Shown: one piece after another, positions 1 through 7,690 of the stretch | Layout of the letters: every line of letters starts with the position of its first letter | How positions within the stretch are numbered: position 1 is the first letter of the stretch | NCBI GenBank assembly: GCA_020249435.1 | Contig: JADCFQ010000012.1 | Span: forward strand, 1-64,000 | Direction of reading: 5' to 3' | Length of the DNA: 64,000 nucleotides | Origin: Roseomonas sp. | Lineage (GTDB): Bacteria; Pseudomonadota; Alphaproteobacteria; Acetobacterales; Acetobacteraceae | The notes under the pieces: model-generated | Told to the model about the DNA's origin: nothing | Database searches by the model: none | What the model saw: only the letters and a program-made list of their open reading frames with translations | Position numbers and translations under genes: made by a program

Positions 1-220
1 GACTGGCGAGGGTCCTCAAGCGCAGAAAAATGATCCAGCAGTGACACCGAAGACATGGAAAAACCTCATCAAATCGAGGTAACCCATGAATCACATTACG
101 CCGCTCTCAGGAATCCCGAACAGTCTCAAGCGATTGCCCTGGGGGGGGCGCCGCCCGGGCTTGCGCCCGGCGCCGGCTTTGCGCAGGCTGCGATCCTCTT
201 GCAGGATACCACGCAGCACC
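1..220. other. Left-edge region before the first gene
   Basis: No complete gene is seen here. Three short open stretches run in from the left edge on the plus strand and stop at about 33, 44 and 82; any could be the tail of a gene outside the window, and I cannot tell which. A GC-rich inverted repeat lies at about 147-174: GGCGCC arms around an inner GGGC-TTGC-GCCC hairpin, with a GCCC bulge. It sits just ahead of the likely CoxG start and inside the longer alternative reading frame. Confidence 0.4.
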
Positions 221-856
221 ATGCCCGATATTTCGGAACAAACCCTGATCCCCGCGCCGCTTGGCGTGGTTTGGCCCTTGCTGAGCGACCCGGCCGAGGT
301 CGCGGCCTGTATCCCTGGCGCGCAATTGGCGCCTTCCACGGGTGATGGCCTCTGGCGCGGTTCCATCAAGGTGAAATTCGGCCCGACCACGGCGGCGTTT
401 CGGGGTGAGGCGAAGCTTGATTACGATCATGATGCGCATCGCTGCCGCATTGAAGGGCGCGGGATTGACCAGCGTGGCGCGTCACGCGCGCTGGCGAATG
501 GCGATGTGCTTGCGGCAGCGGAAGGGGATGCGACGCGGCTCACGGTCAATGGCAGTTTCACCGTGACCGGGCCTTTGGAAACCTTCGCCAATGCCGGCGG
601 CGTGCATGTCGCGCGTGCGCTTTTGGCGGAATTCGCAAACAATATGGCGAACCGCGCCATGGCCGCCTTGCCTGCCGCAGCGCCCGCAGCCGAACAGGCC
701 GCGCCTGAGGCGCCGGCTGCGGCGGCACCTGCGGCACCCGCGCCGCCGCCTCCGCCACCACCGCCCGCACCGGCGGCGGAGCTCAATGCTTTCGGCCTGC
801 TCTGGCGGGCCTTTCTATCCTGGATCAGCAGTCTTTTCGGTAAAGGGAATAAATAA
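221..856 (+). CDS. CoxG-like SRPBCC family protein
   Basis: About 211 residues. The N-terminal 150 residues have the CoxG/SRPBCC pattern: Ala-Pro-x-x-x-Val-Trp near the start, then a CIPGA motif, and later GSFTVTGPLETFANAGG. An Ala/Pro-rich linker with a run of prolines follows, then a short hydrophobic tail (LLWRAFLSWISSLFG) ending in Lys, which looks like a membrane anchor. CoxG proteins are known from CO-dehydrogenase clusters, but none is visible here. The gene ends two bases before the next ATG, so it is probably co-transcribed with the ThDP enzyme. The start at 221 fits the family. An in-frame ATG at 86 has a better ribosome binding site (GAGG) but would add 45 unconserved-looking residues. 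Confidence 0.75.
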   Translation: MPDISEQTLIPAPLGVVWPLLSDPAEVAACIPGAQLAPSTGDGLWRGSIKVKFGPTTAAFRGEAKLDYDHDAHRCRIEGRGIDQRGASRALANGDVLAAAEGDATRLTVNGSFTVTGPLETFANAGGVHVARALLAEFANNMANRAMAALPAAAPAAEQAAPEAPAAAAPAAPAPPPPPPPPAPAAELNAFGLLWRAFLSWISSLFGKGNK

Positions 857-858
857 CC

Positions 859-2523
859 ATGGCAGCGCCCAAGCTTTCTGATGTTCTGGCAAATGTCTTC
901 GCGCAAGAAGGCTGCGATACGCTTTTCACCCTGATGGGTGATGCGAATATGTATTGGACCGAGGCAATGCAGCGCCAGCCAGGGATGAACATCATCCATG
1001 CGCGGCATGAACATTGCGCCGTTGCCATGGCCGATGCTTATGCGCGCGCCACCGGCAAGGTGGGTGTGGCTTCCACCACCTGCGGGCCAGGCTTTACGCA
1101 AATCATGACCGGGCTTGCGATTGCCGCGCGTGCCAATACGCCGATGGTGGTGTTTGCGGGGGATTCCCCCATCGCCGCACCCTATTACATCCAGCAGATT
1201 GATATGGCGCCGCTGACGCAAGCAACGGGCGCGCATCATATCTCAGTGAAAACCATGGATCGCGCGCTGGATAATGTGCGGGAAGCCTTTCACTTCGCCG
1301 CATTGGAACGCCGCCCGGTTGTGATCAGCATTCCGATGGACCTGCAAAAGCAGGCCTATCCGCATATGGTGGATTACATTCCATCCGCTGATTATCTGCC
1401 CGCACCGCAGCGCCCGCAGCCTGATCCGCTGATGGTCGAAAAACTGGTCGAGATGATCGCGGCGGCCGAAAAGCCGATCATCATCGCCGGCCGTGGTGCC
1501 AAGCTTTCCAAGGCGCGCGAAGCGATTGAGGAAATGGCGGAAGCCATGGGCGCGCTGCTGACCACATCGCTGCAAGCCAAGGGGCTATTCACTGGCAATC
1601 GCTTTGCCATGGATATCTCGGGCGCCTATGCGAGCGACTTCGCCCGCGAACGCTTTGCCGAGGCTGATCTGGTGATCGGCATTGGTGTGGGGCTTGGTGC
1701 CTATACGACGGAAAGCGGTTACCTCTATCCCGGTGCGCAAACGGTGCAGATTGATATCGGCCCGCGCGGGCTTTGGCAGGGGCTGCGCACCGCTGATTTG
1801 CATATCCGCGCCGATGCCAAGGCAGCGGCGGAAGCCGTGACCGCCGCGATCAAGCGCCATAATGCAGGCGGCAAGCGCTTCCGCAGTGATGATCTGGCCG
1901 CGCTGATTGCTGCCGATGTGCCGGACCGCAAGGAATTCTCGATCGCGCCCGGCACGGTTGATCCGCGCAAGGCGATCATGGAATTGGACGCGATTGTGCC
2001 CAAGGATTGGGATGTGGTGATTGGCGGCGGGCATTACCTTGGCTTTGCCATGACCTATCTGAAGGGCCGCGCCGCCGAACGCTATCATGTCGTCAGCGAT
2101 TTCGGCGCCATCGGCAATGGCCTGCCGGCAGCGATTGGCGTCGCCGCCGCGCGCAAGGATGGCAAGGTGCTGCTGATTGAAGGCGATGGCAGCCTTTTGA
2201 TGCATATCCAGGAATTGGAAACCGCGCGCCGGCATGGCGTGAAATTCCTGATGGCGATCATCAATGATGGCGGCTATGGCGCGGAAATCCACAAATTCCG
2301 CGCGGGCAATATTGATGCCGGCATCGTCATTCATGGCCGCGGCGATTTGGCGGGTGTCGCCAATGGCTTTGGCGTGCGCGGCCAGACGGTCAGCGCGCTC
2401 GGCCAAATGGGTGCGATGTTCGAAACCCACCAAAGCGGCAATAGCGCCAGCCTTTGGGATGTGCATACGGATGATACGGTGGTCTCCCGCCCCTATCGCC
2501 GGATTCATTACGGGGAAGCGTGA
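859..2523 (+). CDS. Thiamine-diphosphate-dependent enzyme (acetolactate synthase / decarboxylase-like)
   Basis: 554 residues with the three-domain ThDP layout. The N-terminal pyrimidine-binding domain carries the cofactor-activating Glu51 in an ARHEHCAVAMADAYAR context. A central Rossmann-like domain follows. The C-terminal diphosphate-binding domain has GDG at 442-444 and closes the metal motif with ND (family consensus NN), then GGYG. Family members form or cleave C-C bonds next to a carbonyl, as acetolactate synthases, benzoylformate decarboxylases and oxalyl-CoA decarboxylases do. The sequence does not settle the substrate. No small regulatory subunit (IlvH) is adjacent, so biosynthetic IlvB is unlikely. 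It forms a two-gene unit with the CoxG-like gene and ends at a strong terminator. Confidence 0.85.
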   Translation: MAAPKLSDVLANVFAQEGCDTLFTLMGDANMYWTEAMQRQPGMNIIHARHEHCAVAMADAYARATGKVGVASTTCGPGFTQIMTGLAIAARANTPMVVFAGDSPIAAPYYIQQIDMAPLTQATGAHHISVKTMDRALDNVREAFHFAALERRPVVISIPMDLQKQAYPHMVDYIPSADYLPAPQRPQPDPLMVEKLVEMIAAAEKPIIIAGRGAKLSKAREAIEEMAEAMGALLTTSLQAKGLFTGNRFAMDISGAYASDFARERFAEADLVIGIGVGLGAYTTESGYLYPGAQTVQIDIGPRGLWQGLRTADLHIRADAKAAAEAVTAAIKRHNAGGKRFRSDDLAALIAADVPDRKEFSIAPGTVDPRKAIMELDAIVPKDWDVVIGGGHYLGFAMTYLKGRAAERYHVVSDFGAIGNGLPAAIGVAAARKDGKVLLIEGDGSLLMHIQELETARRHGVKFLMAIINDGGYGAEIHKFRAGNIDAGIVIHGRGDLAGVANGFGVRGQTVSALGQMGAMFETHQSGNSASLWDVHTDDTVVSRPYRRIHYGEA

Positions 2524-2526
2524 AGC

Positions 2527-2563
2527 AAAAAGGGCGCTGCCTGATCCGGCAGCGCCCTTTTTT
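2527..2563 (+). terminator. Rho-independent terminator after the ThDP enzyme gene
   Basis: A near-perfect 11-bp GC-rich stem (AGGGCGCTGCC / GGCAGCGCCCT, loop TGATCC) starts four bases after the stop codon. It is flanked by an A run upstream and a T run downstream. The A run could also let it work weakly on the other strand. Confidence 0.9.
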
Positions 2564-2571
2564 GTTTGGTC

Positions 2572-2731
2572 GCATTTTCCGAGTCGCCAAGTGATTCCAC
2601 TTGGCTTGAAAATGCTCACTTATCCGGTCGCATTTTCCGAGCCGCCAAGTGATTCCACTTGGCTTGAAAATGCTCACTTATCCGGTCGCATTTTCCGAGT
2701 CGCCAAGTGATTCCACTTGGCTTGAAAATGC
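2572..2731. repeat. Three tandem 58-bp units, each holding a 44-bp nested palindrome
   Basis: The palindromes occupy 2572-2615, 2630-2673 and 2688-2731, with a fixed 14-bp spacer (TCACTTATCCGGTC) giving an exact 58-bp period. Each unit has outer arms GCATTTTC / GAAAATGC, inner arms CCAAGTG / CACTTGG with loop ATTC, and an asymmetric internal bulge. The units are nearly identical; copy 2 has CGAGCCG where the others have CGAGTCG. They lie between a terminator and the 3' end of a convergent gene. This resembles REP/BIME-type intergenic palindromes of bacteria. Confidence 0.95.
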
Positions 2732-2746
2732 TCCGGCCCGCTTCGA

Positions 2747-3526
2747 TCAGCGCCCGCGAAAGACGGGCGCTCTTTTTTCGCGGAAGGCCGTAAGCCCTTC
2801 CTGAATATCTTCGCTTTCCTTGCAAAGCCGCGCGCGCTCGGCACAGGCCGCCACATCCAGCTTGCCATGGCCGATTTCATTCAGCGCCTGCTTCATGCCC
2901 TGCACCGCAAGCGGCGCTCCATTCGCAAGCGTATTCGCCAAGGCATCCACCGCCGCATCCAATTCCGATGGCGCCACCAATTGCGTGAGGTAGCCGATGC
3001 GGAGCAATTCCTCTGCCCCCAGTTTCTCCGCCGTCAGGAATAGCCGCTTGGCATTGTTCAACCCAAGGCGAGAAACGTAACGCGAAAGCCCGGTTGGGTA
3101 GTAATGCACGCCAAGCCGTGCGGCGGGCATGAACATTTCCATCCCCGTCACACCAATGCGGAAATCCGCGGTCAGCGCGAAATCGGTCGAACCGCCATAC
3201 ACGCCACCTTGCAGTCGGCAGATGGTCGGCACGCGCACCGCTTCAAAACGGTCCACCATGGCTTCAAAGCTCGGCGCGCGGGCGGCGGCTTCCTTATCCT
3301 CGGCGAAGCCACCCAGATGAAAGCCAGCGCTGAAGGCAGGGCCACTCGCGGCAATCACCAAAACGCGTAGCGTCGGGTTGGCATCCACCTGTTCCAGGTA
3401 ATCCATGATGCGGATGATATCGCCAGGCTCCACCCGGTTGCGGTGGCGGGAGCGATGCAGCCGGATGGTCGCGCGGGTGCCGGCAATCTCAAGGCTCGGC
3501 GGGTCAAGGCGGGTGTCTTCGGTCAT
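2747..3526 (-). CDS. Enoyl-CoA hydratase/isomerase (crotonase) superfamily protein
   Basis: 259 residues with crotonase-fold landmarks: an oxyanion-hole segment GPAFSAGFHLGGF (62-74), then GGVYGGSTDFALTADFRIG (108-126) and FMPAARLG (132-139). The two catalytic glutamates of classical hydratases are not conserved: GGxxE reads GGSTD with Asp115, and PExxLG reads PAARLG with Ala135. Simple hydratase activity is therefore doubtful; isomerase, hydrolase or lyase chemistry on an acyl-CoA is possible. The ATG at 3526 is chosen because GAGAGGGA sits just upstream and the fold begins there. A longer frame upstream (to 3661) has no family match. Confidence 0.85.
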   Translation of the reverse strand: MTEDTRLDPPSLEIAGTRATIRLHRSRHRNRVEPGDIIRIMDYLEQVDANPTLRVLVIAASGPAFSAGFHLGGFAEDKEAAARAPSFEAMVDRFEAVRVPTICRLQGGVYGGSTDFALTADFRIGVTGMEMFMPAARLGVHYYPTGLSRYVSRLGLNNAKRLFLTAEKLGAEELLRIGYLTQLVAPSELDAAVDALANTLANGAPLAVQGMKQALNEIGHGKLDVAACAERARLCKESEDIQEGLTAFREKRAPVFRGR

Positions 3527-3596
3527 GGGGTCCCTCTCATGGGCGCATCTTCTCTCAGATTTCGGGCTGTAGCGCCATTGGAGGGGGCGCCCGGAA

Positions 3597-3624
3597 ACAA
3601 AAAAGGGCGGCCCGAAAGCCGCCC
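3597..3624 (-). terminator. Rho-independent terminator for the Bug receptor gene
   Basis: On the minus strand a GGGCGGC / GCCGCCC stem with a short loop is followed by a run of T (an A run on the plus strand at about 3598-3604). It lies about 25 bases past the stop codon of the receptor gene. Confidence 0.85.
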
Positions 3625-3647
3625 AATGCCTGGAAGGAAGGGCCGGA

Positions 3648-4631
3648 TTAGCCATCCACACGGATATTATTGGCCTGGATCACCTCACGGAATTCATCGC
3701 GGTGGCGCGCGAGAAAGGTGGTGAAATCGGCCGTATTGCGGAATTGCGGCTGGAAGCCGATTTGCGCCAAGCGGGACCGCACTTCCTCAGTCGCCAGGGC
3801 CTTTTGCGTCTCAGCAGCCAGACGCTCAATGATCGGGCGCGGGGTCGCGGCGGGGACCATATAGCCGCCGAAAGCGCCGGCATCGTAGCCCTCAACGCCT
3901 GGCAGGCGGGCCAGCGGCATGAGGTCCGGCTGCAATTCCGTGCCGTCCTTCAGCGTGACGCCAAGCGCGCGCACCGCACCCTGACGGAACAGGGCCGAGG
4001 TCGCGACCAGGGTCTCAATGGCAAAATCCACCTGGCCGGCGGTCACGGCGGTCAGGCCCGGGCCGCTGCCCTGGAAGGGCACATGCAAGGCATCCAGCTT
4101 GGCCTTGGACAGGAACATCAGCGTAATCAGATGCGCCGCCGCACCAATGCCTGAGGTGGCATAGCTGTATTTGCCGGGCTCGGCACGGACGCGGGCCACG
4201 AATTCCTGAGCCGTCTGAGCGGGGAAATCCTTACGCACGATCAGCACGTAAGGGGAAATGCCGATCTGCGCGACCGGGGCGAAATCCCTGTTCACGTCAT
4301 AAGGCGTGCGCTGCACGAGCGGTGCGGTGGTGAAGGGGCCCGTGGAAGCGGCAAGCACCGTGTAGCCATCAGGCGCGGCCTTGGCGACCAGATCAGTGCC
4401 GATCATGCCCGCAGCGCCGGCGCGGTTTTCCGGGACAATGGGCTGGCCCCAGGTTTCAGCGATTTTGGAAGCCGTGACACGTGCCATCAGGTCTGTCGCC
4501 TGACCAGGCGGCCAGGGCACAACAAGCCGTACGGGGCGGGACGGGTAGGCGGCCTGCGCCTGCACAATGGCGGGGGCGGCAAGCCCGGCGGCAAGGCCGC
4601 TGGCACCGAGCAAAAGGGAACGACGATCCAT
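3648..4631 (-). CDS. Bug-family tripartite tricarboxylate transporter substrate-binding protein
   Basis: 327 residues. An N-terminal signal with an RRSLLLG twin-arginine-like start and an AxA-type cleavage region (about 1-27) is followed by the hallmark YPSRPVRLVVPWPPG. Later segments (YSYATSGIGAAAHL, GQVDFAIE, near-C-terminal FRNTADFTTFLARHR) fit the TctC/Bug periplasmic receptor fold. These proteins bind organic acids and deliver them to TctAB-type permeases. No permease gene is nearby, so the partner must be elsewhere. AGGAGG lies eight bases upstream of the ATG. It has its own terminator, and the reading frame is clean, unlike the Bug remnant at 47966-48213. Confidence 0.93.
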   Translation of the reverse strand: MDRRSLLLGASGLAAGLAAPAIVQAQAAYPSRPVRLVVPWPPGQATDLMARVTASKIAETWGQPIVPENRAGAAGMIGTDLVAKAAPDGYTVLAASTGPFTTAPLVQRTPYDVNRDFAPVAQIGISPYVLIVRKDFPAQTAQEFVARVRAEPGKYSYATSGIGAAAHLITLMFLSKAKLDALHVPFQGSGPGLTAVTAGQVDFAIETLVATSALFRQGAVRALGVTLKDGTELQPDLMPLARLPGVEGYDAGAFGGYMVPAATPRPIIERLAAETQKALATEEVRSRLAQIGFQPQFRNTADFTTFLARHRDEFREVIQANNIRVDG

Positions 4632-4754
4632 GTTGAGCGAAGCCTCCTGGTTATGAAAGGGACATCCCCGGCTGATGAGGCTCCCTATGGCGCGCTAACT
4701 GGATCACAAAACCGTAAAAAACAAGTGCTGCCCAATAAATTGGCAGGCGTCCAC

Positions 4755-6050
4755 TCAGGCCGCCTTGGCGGGCAGGGATTTCATCGCCGCGCGGAAGGCG
4801 TCCAGGGTCTCAGCCACATCGGCGGCGGTATGGGCCAAGGACATGTAGAATTTGCTCTCCCCCTTCAGGATCCCGCGCCCGCGCAGCACGCCATTCACAT
4901 GCTTTTGCATCGCCGCATCCTGGCGGATCACGCTGCGGTAATCCCTAATATCTCCAGCGGCATAGACCACATCGAACAAGGGCGGTTCCCCCACCACCTG
5001 GGCGGGGATGCCGGCTTCATGGATCAGCCCTGTCAGGCCTTCCATCAGGCTGCGGCCGGTCGCGAAAATCTGTTCATAGGCGCCGGCTTCGCGCAGCACC
5101 GCCATGGTGGCGAGCCCGGCGACCGAGGCGACAGGGTTGCCGGATAGCGTGCCGATCTGCGTCAGGAAGCGGTCTTCACCGACCGCCGCCTTGTCGAATT
5201 GCGCCATGATATCGGCGCGCCCGCCGAGTGCCGCCAAGGGAAAACCGCCGCCGATGATCTTGCCCATGGTGCAGATATCGGGCGTCACGCCATAAAATTC
5301 CTGCGCGCCGCCATAGGCGAAGCGGAAACCTGTCACGACCTCATCAAAAATCAGCGGAATGCCAAGCCGCGCCGTGACCTCCCGGATTGCTTGCAGGAAG
5401 CCGGGCTTGGGCGGGATCAGACGCTGGAAGGGCTCCAGGATCACACCGCCGATTTCATCATGGCGCGCTTCAATCAGCCGCACCGCCGCTTCCGTGTCAT
5501 TGAAAGGCGCGACCAGCACTTCGGCCCGCACGCTATCGGGAATGCCGGGCGTATCCGGCACGGCTTCCGGGAAATTCGCGAGTTTCTTGGGGGCGAGGCT
5601 CATCAGGCCCCAATCGCTCATGCCATGATAGCCGCCTTCGAATTTTACGATCTTCGGGCGCTTGCGATAGGCGCGCGCAAGCCGCATGGCGTAAAGATCA
5701 GCTTCCGAGCCTGAGGAGACAAAGCGCACTTGCTCCACACATGGCATGGCGTCCGCAATGGCGGCGGCCAGGCGAATGCCATGTTCATTATTGGCGAAGA
5801 AGGTGGTGCCCTTTGGTACCTGCGCCAGCACCGCTTCCGTCACCTTGGGATGGTTATGCCCCACATACATGGGGCCGCTGCCGAGCAGATAATCAATATA
5901 TTCGCGCCCCGAAACATCCCAGACATGCGCGCCACGGCCTTCACGCAGAATGATCTCGGCCGGGAAATTGCCGAAATGCCCACCGGGCAGCACGCGCTTG
6001 GCAAGGGCGAGCAGTTCCTGTTCTTCGGCAGAGGGCGGGATGCTGGTCAT
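4755..6050 (-). CDS. Class III PLP-dependent aminotransferase, glutamate-1-semialdehyde aminomutase-like
   Basis: 431 residues with a fold-type I class III aminotransferase layout: cofactor-phosphate region SSGSEADLYAMRLAR, FDEVVTGFR, and the Schiff-base lysine Lys264 in TMGKIIGGGFPLAALGG. The closest pattern is the HemL-like group, but variation around the active site and a setting among catabolic genes argue for a transaminase of an amine or amino acid rather than heme synthesis. It lies between the Bug receptor and an amidase on the same strand, so the three may serve uptake and breakdown of an amide or amino compound. That pathway is inferred, not shown. Confidence 0.85.
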   Translation of the reverse strand: MTSIPPSAEEQELLALAKRVLPGGHFGNFPAEIILREGRGAHVWDVSGREYIDYLLGSGPMYVGHNHPKVTEAVLAQVPKGTTFFANNEHGIRLAAAIADAMPCVEQVRFVSSGSEADLYAMRLARAYRKRPKIVKFEGGYHGMSDWGLMSLAPKKLANFPEAVPDTPGIPDSVRAEVLVAPFNDTEAAVRLIEARHDEIGGVILEPFQRLIPPKPGFLQAIREVTARLGIPLIFDEVVTGFRFAYGGAQEFYGVTPDICTMGKIIGGGFPLAALGGRADIMAQFDKAAVGEDRFLTQIGTLSGNPVASVAGLATMAVLREAGAYEQIFATGRSLMEGLTGLIHEAGIPAQVVGEPPLFDVVYAAGDIRDYRSVIRQDAAMQKHVNGVLRGRGILKGESKFYMSLAHTAADVAETLDAFRAAMKSLPAKAA

Positions 6051-6132
6051 GGCGCGGGTTCCTCAAGCGATGGTTTGGCGAAGGCTAGGATATTATGGCC
6101 GCGAATGAAAACACCCGATCCGCGCCAGGCGT

Positions 6133-7551
6133 CTATTGCGCCAAGGGTGGGCGGAGATGCGCCCAAGGCCGGGCTTCTTCAAAGGCAGCGCTTGCTTGCA
6201 GCACGCCCAGATCATCAAAGCGCCGCCCGACGATTTGCAGCCCAACAGGCAACCCCGCCGGCGTGAAGCCGCAGGGTACGCTGGCCGCCGGGCTGCCGGA
6301 CCAATTGAAGGGGTAGGAGAATTCCGCCCACATCAGCCAATCCCAATCATGCTGCGGCCAATGCGCGGGTTGCAGGCGATTGGCAGGGAAGGCCGCGACA
6401 CTGACAGCGGGGGTCAGCAGGAAATCATAGCCTTCCATGAAATCGTGGATCTGCTGCACATATTCAAAACGCCGCGTGCGCATTTGCATGAATTGAGCGG
6501 TGGTGACATGCGCGTTTTCGCGCAGCATGGCGACAAAGCCCGGGTCCATGCGGTTCGCATATTGCGGCAGATATTCGGCGCGGGCAGCAAAAACCGCCGG
6601 CCAGAAGAAGCGGATCAGCTCCGGCCCCAGCTTGCCCCAGGGGGGCGAGACTTCTTCAATGATCGCACCCATATCCGTGAATACCTTGATGGCTTTCGCA
6701 ACGGCTTCGGCGATTTCCGGGTCCACGCGCGCATGACCAAGATCGGGCGAATAGGCGATGCGTTTGCCGCGCATGGAGGCTGCCTTCAATTGCCCGGCAT
6801 AATGCTGCGGCGGTGCTTCCAGCGATGTGTAATCCCATGGATGTGGGCCGGCCATGGCTTCCGTCATCAGCGCGGCATCTTCCACGCTGCGTGTCAGCGG
6901 CCCGATATGGGTCGCGAGTTCATTGTTGGACATGGGCCAGCTTGCGACCCGCCCATGGGTCGGCTTGAAGCCATAAACACCGGAAAAATGCGCCGGCATG
7001 CGGATGGACCCCGCGCCATCGCCGCCCTGATGCAAGGGGCCATAGCCGCAAGCCGCGCCAACGCCGGCGCCAGAAGATGACGCGCCGGCATTCAGCCCAT
7101 GCCCCCAGGGGTTATGCGTAATGCCAGAAATCGGCGCTTCACTGACACCTTTCCATCCCCAGTCGGCGGCCGATGTTGTCTTGCCCAGCATCATGCCGCC
7201 GGCAGCATAAAGCCGACTGACACAGGGCGCATCCACATCCGGAATGGTGCCTTGCGTAACGGCACTGGCGAAATCCGTCTGCACGCCCTTGGTATGCTGC
7301 AGATCCTTGATGGTGAACGGAATGCCTTCCAGCAAGCGTGTTTTTTCGCGCTGCATGAAGGCGGTTTCCGAACGCTTGGCGGCAGCGAGGGCGATTTCCG
7401 GCGTCAGCCGCATCATCGCATTCACGCGCGGTTCAATGCGTTCGATGCGCGCCAGAATGGCCTTCACGACTTCAACCGGTGAGAGTTTGCGGCTGCGATA
7501 AAGTGCTGTCAGATCGCGCACACCAAGAAAGCCGATATCATCCGGGTTCAT
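6133..7551 (-). CDS. Amidase signature family hydrolase
   Basis: 472 residues. The Ser-cisSer-Lys triad is placed by motif and spacing: Lys82 in FTIKDLQ, Ser158 in NAGASSSGAG and Ser182 in GDGAGSIRMPA. The 76- and 24-residue gaps match the family. These cytosolic enzymes hydrolyse C-N bonds of amides; GatA is a relative, but no gatB or gatC is nearby, so a catabolic amidase is favoured. ATG at 7551 is chosen because GGAGG lies about nine bases upstream and the N terminus (FLGVRDLTALYRSRKLSPVEV) matches the family. A longer frame to 7779 is rejected. It is divergent from the ABC receptor gene across about 140 bp. Confidence 0.9.
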   Translation of the reverse strand: MNPDDIGFLGVRDLTALYRSRKLSPVEVVKAILARIERIEPRVNAMMRLTPEIALAAAKRSETAFMQREKTRLLEGIPFTIKDLQHTKGVQTDFASAVTQGTIPDVDAPCVSRLYAAGGMMLGKTTSAADWGWKGVSEAPISGITHNPWGHGLNAGASSSGAGVGAACGYGPLHQGGDGAGSIRMPAHFSGVYGFKPTHGRVASWPMSNNELATHIGPLTRSVEDAALMTEAMAGPHPWDYTSLEAPPQHYAGQLKAASMRGKRIAYSPDLGHARVDPEIAEAVAKAIKVFTDMGAIIEEVSPPWGKLGPELIRFFWPAVFAARAEYLPQYANRMDPGFVAMLRENAHVTTAQFMQMRTRRFEYVQQIHDFMEGYDFLLTPAVSVAAFPANRLQPAHWPQHDWDWLMWAEFSYPFNWSGSPAASVPCGFTPAGLPVGLQIVGRRFDDLGVLQASAAFEEARPWAHLRPPLAQ

Positions 7552-7690
7552 GAAGCTGCCTCCGCGTTTCAGGCTGGCTCGCCTATAGACAAAGACTGCA
7601 ACGGGGCGGCCTGGTCGGCAATGGTGATCCGCCTTGACGGCGCAAGGAAAGCGGCCATAGCCTTTCAAAACCCTGGGGAGGGATGGAAAG

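Noticed and set aside
859-2523. Biosynthetic acetolactate synthase (ilvB)
   Set aside because: No ilvH or ilvC neighbour; context and motif variants fit a catabolic or specialised ThDP enzyme better.
2572-2731. CRISPR array
   Set aside because: Only three copies, the spacers are identical (TCACTTATCCGGTC), and the repeats are palindromic hairpins; there are no cas genes.
4755-6050. hemL (glutamate-1-semialdehyde aminomutase)
   Set aside because: Only generic class III motifs match, and most alphaproteobacteria make ALA by HemA (Shemin) synthesis; catabolic context is stronger.
6133-7551. gatA (tRNA amidotransferase subunit A)
   Set aside because: No gatB or gatC and flanking genes are catabolic, though the enzyme family is the same.
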